NCBI GenBank assembly: GCA_004282745.1
Contig: SHMT01000028.1
Span: 1 to 64,000 of the forward strand
Source: Candidatus Scalindua sp. SCAELEC01
GTDB taxonomy: Bacteria > Planctomycetota > Brocadiia > Brocadiales > Scalinduaceae
Length of the DNA: 64,000 nucleotides
Direction: 5' to 3'
How positions within the stretch are numbered: position 1 is the stretch's first letter; every line of letters starts with the position of its first letter. Below are positions 23,804 through 33,288 of this stretch, one piece after another. Both the position numbers and the translations under genes were made by a program. The notes under the pieces are model-generated. The model was not told the DNA's origin. It made no database searches and saw nothing but the letters and a program-made list of their open reading frames with translations.

Positions 23804-25105
23804 TTACCCTTCCTTTTCAATGGCAATCAGATCTTCGTAGGTTTCTCTCCGTCTTATGGTCGATACAGTACGGCCGTCTACAAGCAGTTCACAAGCACGT
23901 GGCCTTGAGTTGTAGTTAGAACTCATCGTAAAGCCATAGGCGCCGCTACTGAAAACCGCAATCAACTCGCCCTCTTTGACCAGTGGAAACCATCGGTCCT
24001 TTGCCAAAACATCACTACTTTCACAAACAGGCCCGACGATATCCACGAGTTCTAGTTCGCCATCTGTATCGGGTTTTTTATCTGGCAGCTCTATTTCTGG
24101 CATTGAAACAGAGGTGTGTACGGGCCAGATCCGGTGGAAAGCATCGTATAATGATGGGCGGATCAGATCATTCATTGCTGCATCACAGATAACGTGCTTC
24201 TTTCCACCGGTGGAAGACTTTAAGTAAGTGACCTTGCTTACCAAGATTCCTGAATTTCCGACGATAAAACGTCCCGGTTCCATGATCAATTTAGCATTGA
24301 ATTTTTTTGTGATTGGGATAATGTCTCTGGCAAAATCCGCGGGTCTTTTAACCGCTTCGCCCGTGTATGATATACAATAACCGCCTCCAATATTCAGATA
24401 CTCGAACCCTTGCATTTTTCTGGACTGTATGAGTCTTTGAAGAAGGTCGTTGACTTTTTTCAGAGCGAGAACGTAAGGCTCCGGATCGTAAATTGGAGAA
24501 CCGAGATGGACGTGTATGCCCTTCAAGTCTATATTTTTATATGTTTCAATTTCTTTGATGATTTTCTCGGTTGTTTCGAAATCGATACCAAACTTATTCT
24601 CTTTTTTACCGGTAGTCGTCTTGGCATGAGTCTTTGCATCTATGTCAGGATTGATACGCAAGGCGACACCAGCCCTCTTGTTCAGGCTGTTTGCAATCGT
24701 ATCAATATTTAACAGCTCTGCTTCTGATTCAACATCAAACATAAATATATTATTCTCAAGCGCATATCGTATCTCCTCGGAGGTTTTACCTACACCTGCA
24801 AAAACTATTTTGTCCGGAGGTACACCAATTTTTAAAACCCGGAAAAGTTCACCGCCTGAAACAACGTCAAATCCAGCGCCAGCATCGGCCAGGATTTTCA
24901 GTATTGTTAAATTAGAATTGGCCTTAACGGAAAAACATATCAGGGGACGTGCTTCTGCAAATGCATCCCTTATTTCAGTATAGTGCTGGAGAATCGAATT
25001 TTTACTGTAAATATACGCGGGAGTGTTTTCAGCTCCAATTATTTCACTTACGTTTGCGTCTTCGCAAAATAGTTCATTGTTTTTATATTGAAAAAAATCA
25101 AACAA
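23804..25105 (-). CDS. lysA: Diaminopimelate decarboxylase LysA
   Basis: 433 aa. It converts meso-diaminopimelate to lysine. The PLP Lys is in 'CFSVKANSN'; other marks are 'GAGFDVVSGGEL', 'HVHLGSPI', 'NIGGGYCISY', 'EPGRFIVGNSG' and the C-terminal 'CESSDVLAKDR'. It overlaps the 3' end of argH by 8 bp, so lon-argH-lysA form one minus-strand transcript. It ends 5 bp from the convergent sugar transferase stop. Confidence 0.96.
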   Translation of the reverse strand: MFDFFQYKNNELFCEDANVSEIIGAENTPAYIYSKNSILQHYTEIRDAFAEARPLICFSVKANSNLTILKILADAGAGFDVVSGGELFRVLKIGVPPDKIVFAGVGKTSEEIRYALENNIFMFDVESEAELLNIDTIANSLNKRAGVALRINPDIDAKTHAKTTTGKKENKFGIDFETTEKIIKEIETYKNIDLKGIHVHLGSPIYDPEPYVLALKKVNDLLQRLIQSRKMQGFEYLNIGGGYCISYTGEAVKRPADFARDIIPITKKFNAKLIMEPGRFIVGNSGILVSKVTYLKSSTGGKKHVICDAAMNDLIRPSLYDAFHRIWPVHTSVSMPEIELPDKKPDTDGELELVDIVGPVCESSDVLAKDRWFPLVKEGELIAVFSSGAYGFTMSSNYNSRPRACELLVDGRTVSTIRRRETYEDLIAIEKEG

Positions 25106-26504
25106 ATTTTTTCTCCTGTTTGAGTGTCTGTTTTTGAAGTCTTCTCTCCCATGCGGCTATCTTTTTCCTCACGGATGCAGGGGCGGTAGAACCGGGACTC
25201 TTATACTGCTTAATATAATTGGCAACACCAATCGTTTTATAGAGGTCTTTATCTATCAGTGGTGAAAATTCCTTGAAATCTTTTAAGCTGACATTCTGTA
25301 GTCCTATACCATTGGCATTGCATTTTTTTACTATCTTACCTACAATTTCGTGAGACTGTCTGAATGGAACTCCTTTTGTTACCAGATAATCTGCTATTCC
25401 CGTCGCATCTAAAAAGCCCTTTTCACAACTCTTTTCCATGTTGTCAAATTTTAATGTGGTTTTCTTTATGAGCTCTTTGAGGATAACCAAGCACTCCTTG
25501 ATGGTGTCTGAAGAATCAAATATTGCCTCCTTATCTTCCTGCATGTCCCTATTGTAAGAGAGCGGTAGACCCTTCATGATGGTGAGTAATGAAAAGAGAT
25601 TTCCATATACCCTGCCGCATTTACCTCTCATTATCTCAAGGACATCCGGATTTTTCTTTTGAGGCATGATGCTTGAGCCGGTACAGTAGGAATCATCGAT
25701 GTCCAAAAAGTCAAATCCCTGACTTGACCAAATAATCCACTCCTCACAAAACCGAGAGAGATGGACTGAAATAATTGACAGTACGGAAGCAAACTCAAGA
25801 GAGAAATCTCTGTCACTGACGGCATCAATACTATTTTCAAACGTTGAGGCGAAACCAAGGAGCTTCGCAGTAATTTCAGGCTTTATATGAAGAGTGGTCC
25901 CTGCTAATGCGCAGGCGCCAAGCGGCGATACATTGACGCGTTTTCGGCAATCAATGAGTCGTGTGCGGTCCCTCTCAAACATTTCTACGTAAGCGAGAAA
26001 ATAGTGGCCAACCATGATAGGTTGTGCATGCTGAAGATGGGTGAAGCCGGGGAGTATGTGTTTGCCTGAGGCTTTCGCCTGTGTGACAAGTTCCGATTGT
26101 AAAGAGACAATGGCAACTATTATTTCTTGAATCTGGTCTCGCATCCAGAGTCGCAAATCAAGGGCTATCTGATCATTTCTGCTTCTGGCAGTATGAAGCT
26201 TTTTCGCTACGTCACCAATCCGATCTACCAGGGCCGATTCAATATTCATGTGGATATCTTCATGTTCGGACTTAAACGGAAAAGTTCCCGTTTCAATCTC
26301 TTTCTGGATACCCTTTAACCCCTTGATAATGGCCTTGCACTCTTTGCTTGAAATCAAGTTGCATTGCGCCAACATGCTTGCATGTGCAATGCTCCCTTTG
26401 ATATCATATGCATACAATCGGCGATCAAATGATATTGATTCCGTAAATGTTTCAACCAATGAAGCCGTTTTCTTTGTAAATCTGCCTCCCCATGCTTTTT
26501 TCAT
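25098..26504 (-). CDS. argH: Argininosuccinate lyase ArgH
   Basis: 468 aa, last step of arginine synthesis. The fumarase-superfamily signature 'GSSIMPQKKNPD' holds the catalytic Ser; 'HTARSRNDQIALDLRL' and 'PGFTHLQHAQP' are the other conserved blocks. It overlaps lon by 4 bp upstream and lysA by 8 bp downstream, so translation is coupled across the three genes. Confidence 0.97.
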   Translation of the reverse strand: MKKAWGGRFTKKTASLVETFTESISFDRRLYAYDIKGSIAHASMLAQCNLISSKECKAIIKGLKGIQKEIETGTFPFKSEHEDIHMNIESALVDRIGDVAKKLHTARSRNDQIALDLRLWMRDQIQEIIVAIVSLQSELVTQAKASGKHILPGFTHLQHAQPIMVGHYFLAYVEMFERDRTRLIDCRKRVNVSPLGACALAGTTLHIKPEITAKLLGFASTFENSIDAVSDRDFSLEFASVLSIISVHLSRFCEEWIIWSSQGFDFLDIDDSYCTGSSIMPQKKNPDVLEIMRGKCGRVYGNLFSLLTIMKGLPLSYNRDMQEDKEAIFDSSDTIKECLVILKELIKKTTLKFDNMEKSCEKGFLDATGIADYLVTKGVPFRQSHEIVGKIVKKCNANGIGLQNVSLKDFKEFSPLIDKDLYKTIGVANYIKQYKSPGSTAPASVRKKIAAWERRLQKQTLKQEKKFV

Positions 26505-28927
26505 TTATTTGAACTCGGTTCCTTTTTAATATTTTTTGTTCCAAAAACAGTAGTCAACAGGTCATCCACCTTTTCCACAAACAGGAAAGATAATTTTTCC
26601 TTTGCCTTATCTGGAACTTCGGTTAAATCGTTTTCGTTTCTCTTTGGCAGAATGATCGTTTTGATTCCCGCTCTTTTAGCAGCCAACACTTTCTCTTTAA
26701 TTCCTCCTACAGGTAATATTCTGCCTTTTAATGTTATCTCTCCCGTCATCGCAATGTAGGGTTTTATTGGCGTACTCTTAAAGAGTGAGATCAGAGAAAT
26801 TGCCATGGTTACTCCGGCAGAGGGACCATCTTTTGGAATGGCTCCTGAAGGAACATGTATATGGTAGTCATACTCTGAAAAATTTCCCACTGAAATACCT
26901 AACGGTTGTGCGTTTGAGCGGACATAGCTCATGGCGGCTTCTGCTGATTCCTTCATGACGTCACCGAGTTGCCCCGTTAACGTTAATTTTCCACTTCCCG
27001 TCATCCTCGTTGACTCGATAAAGAGTATTTCTCCTCCGGATTGTGTCCATGCAAGACCAGTCGCGACACCGGGCTCAAGAGTCCTTTCTGCGACTTCCAA
27101 GAAGAACTTGACAGGGCCGAGGAATTCGGACATCTTGTCCGCATTTACTTCAATAAACTCTGTATTACCCGAAGCTACTTCCTTGGCGACCTTCCTGCAG
27201 ACAGTGCCAATCTGACGTTCAAGATTTCTTACACCGGCCTCTCTGGTATAGTCGCTAATAATGACCTTAATCGCATCATCCGTAAGTTTTAAATTTTTCG
27301 TTTTTAAGCCGTGAGCATCAAATTGTTTTGGGACAAGGTACTGTTTCGCTATGCCCAACTTTTCTTCTGTCGTGTAACCCGGTAAGTCTAAAACTTCCAT
27401 CCTATCCTTTAAGGCAGATGGTATCGTATCTAGGATATTGGCTGTTGTGATAAACATTACCTTTGAAAGATCAAACGGGACATCAAGATAATGGTCAGAG
27501 AATGAGTTGTTTTGCTCAGGATCAAGGACTTCCAACAACGCGGATGAGGGGTCTCCGTGAAAATCCGACACCAGTTTATCTACCTCGTCCAACATATAGA
27601 CAGGGTTGTTTGAAGACGCCTTCCGCAGACCTTGGATAATCCTTCCCGGCAGCGCACCAACATACGTACGTCGATGACCACGGATCTCAGCCTCATCTCT
27701 TATTCCCCCCAATGACATCCTCACAAATTTTCTTCCCATTGCCCTTGCAATTGATTTACCAACAGATGTCTTTCCCGTTCCGGGTGGTCCCACAAAGCAG
27801 AGGATGGGACCTTTCATGTCGTTCTTCAGTTTGCGGACTGCCAGGTATTCAAGTATCCTCTCCTTTACCTTTTTTAAATTGTAATGGTCTTCATCGAGAA
27901 TCTTTTTGGCGCTCGGAATATTAAGGTTATCTTCAGTTGAAACTGTCCAGGGAAGTGTTGTGAGCCAATCTAAATAGGTTCGAGCAACGGTATATTCAGC
28001 TGATGATGGGTGCATCTTTGATAGGCGTGAAAGTTCGCGATCTGCCTCATCTTGGGCCTCTTTTGGTAATTTTGCCTGCTTAATCTTTTCTCTCAGTTCG
28101 TTAAGCTCTACATCATGCTCGTCTCCTTCTCCCAGTTCGTCTTGAACGGCCTTGAGTTGTTGTCTCAAATAGTATTCACGTTGACCCTTTTCCATTTCAT
28201 TCTTTACCTGAGACTGGATCTTGCTTGCAAGTTCAAGTACCTGCAATTCATTGTTAATAAAAGCATTTACCTTCTTTAATCGTTCCTTCACATTGATGAG
28301 CTCAAGGATTTCCTGTTTTTCCGGAACACTAATGTTTAAGTGTGAGGAGATTAAGTCTGCCAATCTGCCTGGCGGTTCTATATTGACGACAACAATCTTC
28401 AACTCTTCGGCTAGATGAGGAGAAATGGTCACCATATTGGTAAATTGATTTTTCGCATTTGTTGCTAATGCCTCGATTTCAACATCCACTTCATCGATCT
28501 CGTCCCTTGCTACTTTAACCTTTGCTTTAAAAAATGGGTCTGTCTCGGTAAACGCCTCAATGTGCACTCTTGCGATACCCTGTACCAGCATCTTAGCACT
28601 ATTATCCGGCATCCTCAACATCTGCAAAACGACAGAGGCTGTGCCTAATTCATAGAGATCCGAAGTTTCCAAATTTTCTTTATCGGAATCTTTCTGGGCA
28701 ACAAGTACCACAAATCTGTTTGCTGCTAAAACCGTGTCTAAGAGCTTGAGTTCTTGATCTGTTGAGACGCCTAAGGCGGTAACCATTTGAGGAAAAACCA
28801 CCACATCCTTTAGGCTCAACACAGGTATTTCCTCAGGTACCTCCAGAGACTCGGGGTTGAAAGAATCAGGGGCTTTTGTTTTCTCAGGCAGCAAAACTTC
28901 CTTTGGTTTAGCAGGATTTTTTTTCAT
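26501..28927 (-). CDS. lon: ATP-dependent protease Lon
   Basis: 808 aa, usual LonA length. The N-terminal substrate domain is followed by a coiled coil, AAA+ with Walker A 'GPPGTGKTS' and Walker B 'VYMLDEVDK', then the protease domain with catalytic Ser in 'PKDGPSAGVT' and Lys in 'KEKVLAAKRAG'. First gene of the lon-argH-lysA run, and close to hsp20 and groL, all on the same strand. Confidence 0.98.
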   Translation of the reverse strand: MKKNPAKPKEVLLPEKTKAPDSFNPESLEVPEEIPVLSLKDVVVFPQMVTALGVSTDQELKLLDTVLAANRFVVLVAQKDSDKENLETSDLYELGTASVVLQMLRMPDNSAKMLVQGIARVHIEAFTETDPFFKAKVKVARDEIDEVDVEIEALATNAKNQFTNMVTISPHLAEELKIVVVNIEPPGRLADLISSHLNISVPEKQEILELINVKERLKKVNAFINNELQVLELASKIQSQVKNEMEKGQREYYLRQQLKAVQDELGEGDEHDVELNELREKIKQAKLPKEAQDEADRELSRLSKMHPSSAEYTVARTYLDWLTTLPWTVSTEDNLNIPSAKKILDEDHYNLKKVKERILEYLAVRKLKNDMKGPILCFVGPPGTGKTSVGKSIARAMGRKFVRMSLGGIRDEAEIRGHRRTYVGALPGRIIQGLRKASSNNPVYMLDEVDKLVSDFHGDPSSALLEVLDPEQNNSFSDHYLDVPFDLSKVMFITTANILDTIPSALKDRMEVLDLPGYTTEEKLGIAKQYLVPKQFDAHGLKTKNLKLTDDAIKVIISDYTREAGVRNLERQIGTVCRKVAKEVASGNTEFIEVNADKMSEFLGPVKFFLEVAERTLEPGVATGLAWTQSGGEILFIESTRMTGSGKLTLTGQLGDVMKESAEAAMSYVRSNAQPLGISVGNFSEYDYHIHVPSGAIPKDGPSAGVTMAISLISLFKSTPIKPYIAMTGEITLKGRILPVGGIKEKVLAAKRAGIKTIILPKRNENDLTEVPDKAKEKLSFLFVEKVDDLLTTVFGTKNIKKEPSSNK

Positions 28928-29028
28928 AGGTTATTTATATCTTCTTAAAAGTGCTGATAGCCGACGTAAACAGATATTCAACCTGAATAGGCAGACGATG
29001 GTAGGTATTGACACCTGTACCAAACTTT

Positions 29029-29478
29029 TTAATATGATATCTTAATGGATATTGTTGAAGTAAAATCTTTTTCCGCCTTAGGGGTAACAATCACAAGGAA
29101 ACCATCTTCGTAGGTTGCCTGGATATTCTGAGCATCTACATACTTTGGGATCTTTATTTTTCTTTCAAAATAGCCGTATCTGATCTCCACTTGGTAGAAA
29201 CAGATCTTTTGGTGGTCAGAACGTTCGTTTCTTTTTCCGCTTACGGTCAGAATGTAATCAGAAAAAACAACGGAAATATCTTCTGGCCGAACTCCTGAGA
29301 CAGCAATTTTTATAATAATCTCTTTCTCTGTCTCGTATACGTCAGTAGGAGGTTGCCACGGGGATGAAGATGCAATATCATAACTCTTGTTCATAAAAAA
29401 GAACTCTTCAAAAAGCTTTTCGATGCTACCGTGTTTTGCCATAAATTCACGAGTCAGTTTGTCGGTAATAAAGGTCAT
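29029..29478 (-). CDS. Small heat shock protein, Hsp20/alpha-crystallin family
   Basis: 149 aa. The alpha-crystallin domain covers about 40-140 ('PPTDVYETEKEIIIKIAVSG', then 'RPEDISVVF' and 'YGYFERKIKIP'), ending in a degenerate 'DGFLVIVTPKAE' in place of the usual G-x-L motif. An ATP-independent holdase. It lies 101 bp upstream of lon, same strand. Confidence 0.92.
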   Translation of the reverse strand: MTFITDKLTREFMAKHGSIEKLFEEFFFMNKSYDIASSSPWQPPTDVYETEKEIIIKIAVSGVRPEDISVVFSDYILTVSGKRNERSDHQKICFYQVEIRYGYFERKIKIPKYVDAQNIQATYEDGFLVIVTPKAEKDFTSTISIKISY

Positions 29479-29537
29479 AATTTCCTCTTTTCTTTTATCA
29501 AGAAACTAGCTAAAGCGAACGAATGCGAGTACAGTTT

Positions 29538-29579
29538 AGGGCCCAGGAAAGAACAACAAGTTATTCTTACCTGAGCCCT
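29538..29579. repeat. Short family C hairpin (C2)
   Basis: AGGGCCCAGGAAAGAA pairs with TTCTTACCTGAGCCCT around a short CAACAAGTTA loop region. The two halves are the ends of the full family C element joined together, so this looks like an internal deletion. It sits between hsp20 and groL. Confidence 0.7.
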
Positions 29580-29644
29580 TAGTGGCAAATATATCAGGTT
29601 TGTATACCCATTGCAAAATGATTTTCGGTATAAATTTCAATCAA

Positions 29645-29690
29645 TAAAAAAAGCCGATTCTTAAATAAATAAGATCGGCTTTTCTCTTAT
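29645..29690 (-). terminator. Intrinsic terminator after groL
   Basis: AAAAGCCGAT (29649-29658) and ATCGGCTTTT (29674-29683) form a 10-bp stem. Read on the minus strand the second arm runs into a T tract, a classic intrinsic terminator 44 bp after the groL stop; T residues on the other side make it partly bidirectional. Confidence 0.8.
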
Positions 29691-29726
29691 ACTTTGCTGT
29701 CTCTATTGTTGCGAGGAAAAGAGCTC

Positions 29727-31370
29727 TTAGTACATGTCACCATAACCGCCATAACCGCCGCCACCTGGAGGCATAGCTGACATTTTTTTCTTTTCAGGGA
29801 TTTTTCCAATAATTGCATCAGTGGTCAATAAAAGTGATGCAATACTTGCTGCATTTTGAAGCGCAGACCTGACAACCTTCGTGGGATCAACGATCCCCTC
29901 TTTAACCATGTCGCAATATCTATCGAGGGCGGCATCGTAGCCATCATTCCCCTTTGCCTCAATGACCTTTTCCACGATAATTTCTGCGTTGGCTCCCGCA
30001 TTGTAGGCGATTTGTCTTAAAGGTGCCGATAGCGCCCTCCGGACAATGTCAACACCAATAGCTTCGTCCCCTGACAGTTTGAGTGTTTTCAATTCTGCAA
30101 CTGCACGCAGAAACGCGACACCACCACCCGGCAGGATACCTTCCTCGACAGCGGCTCTGGTAGCATGCAAAGCATCCTCAACCCTTGCCTTCTTTTCCTT
30201 CATTTCACTTTCAGTTGCAGCTCCAACATTAATAAGTGCAACCCCTCCGGTTAATTTTGCAAGCCTCTCTTCCAATTTCTCTCGATCGTAATCAGACGAA
30301 GCTGCCTGTATCTCATTGCGGATCTGCTCTATCCTATCTTGAATTGCTTTATTAGTACCGGCACCGTCAATGATGGTCGTATTGTCTTTGTCAATCTCAA
30401 TTTTTTTTGCGCTTCCCAAATCCTTCAGTTCTAATCCTTCCATAGTAATCCCGAGATCTTCAAATACTGCCTGTCCTCCGGTAAGGATTGCAATATCGTC
30501 CAACATTGACTTTCTTCTGTCACCAAATCCTGGAGCTTTTACGGCGGCACATTTTATCGTTCCGCGAAGTTTATTTACAACCAGGAGCGTTAATGCCTCA
30601 CCCTCAATATCTTCGGCAATTATCAATAACGGCTTTCCTTTTTGTGCTACCTTCTCGAGAATGGATATAATGCTTTTTGCCGAAGAGATCTTTTTTTCAT
30701 GGATCAGGATATAAGGATCATCTAAAACGACTTGCATTTTTGATGGGTTTGTTACAAAATAGGGAGAGAGGTAGCCTTTATCAAACTGCAGCCCTTCAAT
30801 CCATTTCGAATCGGTTTCCAGGCTTTTGCCCTCCTCAACCGTTATTACGCCATCTTTACCCACTTTTTCCATTGCATCGGCAATAATCTTTCCAATTTCG
30901 GCGTCATGGTTTGCCGAAACGGTCCCTACCTGCTCTATCTCTTTTCTGCCTTTTACGGGAATACTCGTAGACTGTAAGACCTCAATTACTTTGTTTACCG
31001 CTTTTTCAATCCCACGTTTAATGGCCATGGCATTAGAGCCAGCAACAACATTCTTCAAACCCTCAAGAAAAATGGATTCAGCCAATACGGTAGCTGTGGT
31101 AGTGCCGTCGCCAGCGACATCACTCGTCTTCGATGCAACGGATTTTACCATTTGGGCCCCTATGTTTTGTATATGGTCCTCTAGTTCAATCTCCTTTGCA
31201 ACGGTTACACCATCTTTTGTTATCGTTGGTGACCCAAAGCTCTTCTGCAATATCACGTTTCTTCCTCTTGGCCCCAAAGTTATCTTGACCGCCGAAGCAA
31301 GTTGACCAATGCCTTTTTTCAGAGCTTCGAAAGCATCCAGATCATACACAATTTTTTTCTTATCACCCAT
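29727..31370 (-). CDS. groL: Chaperonin GroEL
   Basis: 547 aa. Motifs: '[12 protein letters not shown]', '[11 protein letters not shown]' and '[16 protein letters not shown]'. The C-terminal tail is '[12 protein letters not shown]', Gly-Tyr rich instead of the common GGM repeats. AAGGAGG lies upstream of the ATG. No groES is seen on either side and there is no CIRCE operator (TTAGCACTC-N9-GAGTGCTAA), so regulation differs from the HrcA model. Confidence 0.98.
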   Translation of the reverse strand: MGDKKKIVYDLDAFEALKKGIGQLASAVKITLGPRGRNVILQKSFGSPTITKDGVTVAKEIELEDHIQNIGAQMVKSVASKTSDVAGDGTTTATVLAESIFLEGLKNVVAGSNAMAIKRGIEKAVNKVIEVLQSTSIPVKGRKEIEQVGTVSANHDAEIGKIIADAMEKVGKDGVITVEEGKSLETDSKWIEGLQFDKGYLSPYFVTNPSKMQVVLDDPYILIHEKKISSAKSIISILEKVAQKGKPLLIIAEDIEGEALTLLVVNKLRGTIKCAAVKAPGFGDRRKSMLDDIAILTGGQAVFEDLGITMEGLELKDLGSAKKIEIDKDNTTIIDGAGTNKAIQDRIEQIRNEIQAASSDYDREKLEERLAKLTGGVALINVGAATESEMKEKKARVEDALHATRAAVEEGILPGGGVAFLRAVAELKTLKLSGDEAIGVDIVRRALSAPLRQIAYNAGANAEIIVEKVIEAKGNDGYDAALDRYCDMVKEGIVDPTKVVRSALQNAASIASLLLTTDAIIGKIPEKKKMSAMPPGGGGYGGYGDMY

Positions 31371-31405
31371 CCTTAAAATCCTCCTTCTTTGGACTGTAAA
31401 TCGAA

Positions 31406-31434
31406 ATTATCATAAGCATAGTGAAAACACGCAA
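31406..31434 (-). promoter_or_regulatory. Candidate promoter of groL
   Basis: On the minus strand TTGCGT (31429-31434), a 17-bp spacer, then GATAAT (31406-31411), 35 bp before the groL start. The -10 is five of six; the -35 is weak. The rest of 31435-31827 holds no gene or RNA I can support. Confidence 0.4.
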
Positions 31435-31827
31435 AATACATGCCTGATTGTATTGTTTGTTCTCACTAGGCAGGGTTCCATTTGTTGTAAATACTTGAAA
31501 AGGAAAGGGATAATAGGGGGCGTGCCAAATAAACAAATTTTTTTATTTGCTCTTAATCGGAGAGCGATAAAAGAGACAGGAGTATTTTATCTGTCATACT
31601 GGCAGGTTGTGATAGGTGTGATTTTGTAGGTCAATATACACCGTATAGGCTTCAATAAATACATCATTTGGTGGCTGCACCAAAATTCCACCCAATATCC
31701 TGAGTTGTTGAAAATTATTTTACCAATAGTAGGAACTCGATTATTTATTAACGTTACGGTCCAGAAATCAGCACGCCTTGTAACTTTGAGAAATTTTGTT
31801 CGCTACTTGACTTGTAAGGGTTTATAA

Positions 31828-31911
31828 TGCCGAAGCGGGGATTCGAACCCCGACATCCTTGCGGACATTAGGTCCTGAACCTAACGCGTCTGCCAATTCC
31901 GCCACTTCGGC
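31828..31911 (-). tRNA. tRNA-Leu (anticodon CAG)
   Basis: On the minus strand an 84-nt cloverleaf: acceptor GCCGAAG / CTTCGGC with discriminator A, a D-loop with GGCAGAC, anticodon stem TTAGG / CCTAA with loop TTCAGGA, a long variable arm TGTCCGCAAGGATG and T-arm GGGGTTCGAATCCCC. The anticodon CAG reads CUG. CCA is not encoded. Confidence 0.96.
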
Positions 31912-31996
31912 TTTGTTGTTTGATTGCGAAGAATAAATATATGTAGTTGTGTGAATTATGCATAATAATACTTGAATCTTCATGGGGAATCTGTTA

Positions 31997-32026
31997 ATAT
32001 TACACAAGCACGGTTTAGTTTGTCAA
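31997..32026 (-). promoter_or_regulatory. Candidate promoter of tRNA-Leu
   Basis: On the minus strand consensus TTGACA (32021-32026), an 18-bp spacer, then TAATAT (31997-32002). It would start transcription about 80 nt before the tRNA. It lies just before the divergent smpB start. Confidence 0.42.
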
Positions 32027-32027
32027 C

Positions 32028-32468
32028 ATGGAAATCATCTCCAAAAATAAAAAAGCACATTTTAACTACGAGATTCTTGAGAGATTTGAGGCCGGGATTT
32101 CGTTAAAGGGCACTGAAGTAAAATCAATTCGCAACGGAAATATTAGCCTTGATGAAAGCTATGCGCAGATAAAGGATGACGAGGTTTTTCTCCTCAATTT
32201 GTACGTAAGTCCATATGAGCAGGGGAATAGGGAAAACCACGTTCCGACCCGCGTAAGAAAATTGCTTTTACATAGGCAAGAGATCAGGAAGCTCATTGGA
32301 AAGATACAGCAAAAGGGTCTCTCCTTGTTGCCTCTGGCACTATACATAAAGAATGGGATTATCAAGGTGGAGTTGGCTTTGGGCAGAGGTAAACGGTTAG
32401 TTGATAAAAGGGAGGACATGAAAAAGAAGAGTGTTGAACGTGAAATGGACCGTTTTGTTAAAAAGTAG
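32028..32468 (+). CDS. smpB: SsrA-binding protein SmpB
   Basis: 146 aa. It binds tmRNA and delivers it to stalled ribosomes. Marks: 'NKKAHFNYEILERFEAGISL', 'GTEVKSIRNG', 'LLNLYVSPYEQGN', and the basic tail 'GKRLVDKREDMKKK'. It is directly followed (22 bp) by the tmRNA gene, so the trans-translation pair is adjacent. Confidence 0.97.
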   Translation: MEIISKNKKAHFNYEILERFEAGISLKGTEVKSIRNGNISLDESYAQIKDDEVFLLNLYVSPYEQGNRENHVPTRVRKLLLHRQEIRKLIGKIQQKGLSLLPLALYIKNGIIKVELALGRGKRLVDKREDMKKKSVEREMDRFVKK

Positions 32469-32489
32469 TGGATATTGAGCGATTTTAGG

Positions 32490-32844
32490 GGGGCGAAAGG
32501 TTTCGACCGAGTAGTGAGAAGCGAGGGTTGCACTCTGAGGTTGTCCAGGAGGCCTCATAAAACACCTGGCAAAAACTAAATGCTGATAATGATTTAGCAT
32601 TGGCTGCGTAAAACCAGCCACATCCTCCCAATCTTACCTGCGGGGTTGGAAAGGGTGACAAATAGCAGGTTAGCTTTACCTTTTTGCTCAACGAAGGTTA
32701 AGCGAACTTTTTGTTTGAGATAGTTGAATTAAGAGCCTGTCTGTCGGCGCTTAATTTGGCGAAAACTAAATAGAGAGACTATGTGTGTAGACGCCTTCGC
32801 CGAAATGCTTTGGGACGCGGGTTCGATTCCCGCCGCCTCCACCA
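32490..32844 (+). ncRNA. ssrA: Transfer-messenger RNA
   Basis: 355 nt. The 5' end GGGGGCGAAAGGTTTCGACC pairs with the 3' end CGCCTCC-ACCA (CCA encoded), and the T-arm is GCGGGTTCGATTCCCGC. The reading frame ending in ALAA then TAA (32609-32611) gives a probable tag A-DNDLALAA starting at GCT 32582. The resume codon is inferred. Pseudoknot-like pairings fill 32620-32780. Confidence 0.96.
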
Positions 32845-32890
32845 TCTCCTAGCGAACAGAATATTATATTTTTGTTGATCCTAAAAGCTT

Positions 32891-33274
32891 ATGAAAAATA
32901 CAAGAATCCTTATAGTTGCAGATGTTAGAGAGACAGTGGATGAACTGAGAGATTTTTTTGAATTAAATGATTTTGATACAGAAGTTGCATTGAAGTCAAA
33001 GGTTGCTTTGGCCATCCTGGAAGAGCGGAGGATGGATTTAGCAATTATTGGCTTTAAGGTGCAGGAAATACCAGGTATTGAAATTTTGAAGGAGTTGAGG
33101 ACAAAGGATCCCTGTATACCCGTTATTTTAATACAGGGTAGTGGTTCAAAACGGACAAAATCGTTGATAAAAAAAGCGGGTGCTCAAGAATATGTTCCAA
33201 ACCCCATAGACAGGATAGCATTTTTACATACAGTCAAAAAAGTACTTTCCACCCAGACCAGTAAAGTAATTTAA
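32891..33274 (+). CDS. Pseudo-receiver domain protein
   Basis: 127 aa with the CheY fold pattern but missing phosphorylation residues: the acidic pair is reduced to 'VADV', the phospho-Asp position reads 'AIIGFKVQE' with no Asp, and the usual Lys-Pro reads 'PNPID'. It probably acts as a phosphorylation-independent adaptor. It ends 14 bp before dacB, so co-transcription is likely; the link to peptidoglycan is contextual only. Confidence 0.72.
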   Translation: MKNTRILIVADVRETVDELRDFFELNDFDTEVALKSKVALAILEERRMDLAIIGFKVQEIPGIEILKELRTKDPCIPVILIQGSGSKRTKSLIKKAGAQEYVPNPIDRIAFLHTVKKVLSTQTSKVI

Positions 33275-33288
33275 AGTTACCGTTTCAG

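Noticed and set aside
31822-32007. 61-codon frame on the minus strand
   Set aside because: It is the translation of tRNA-Leu and its leader.
32397-32691. Minus-strand frames across the ssrA gene
   Set aside because: They are antisense to smpB and tmRNA.
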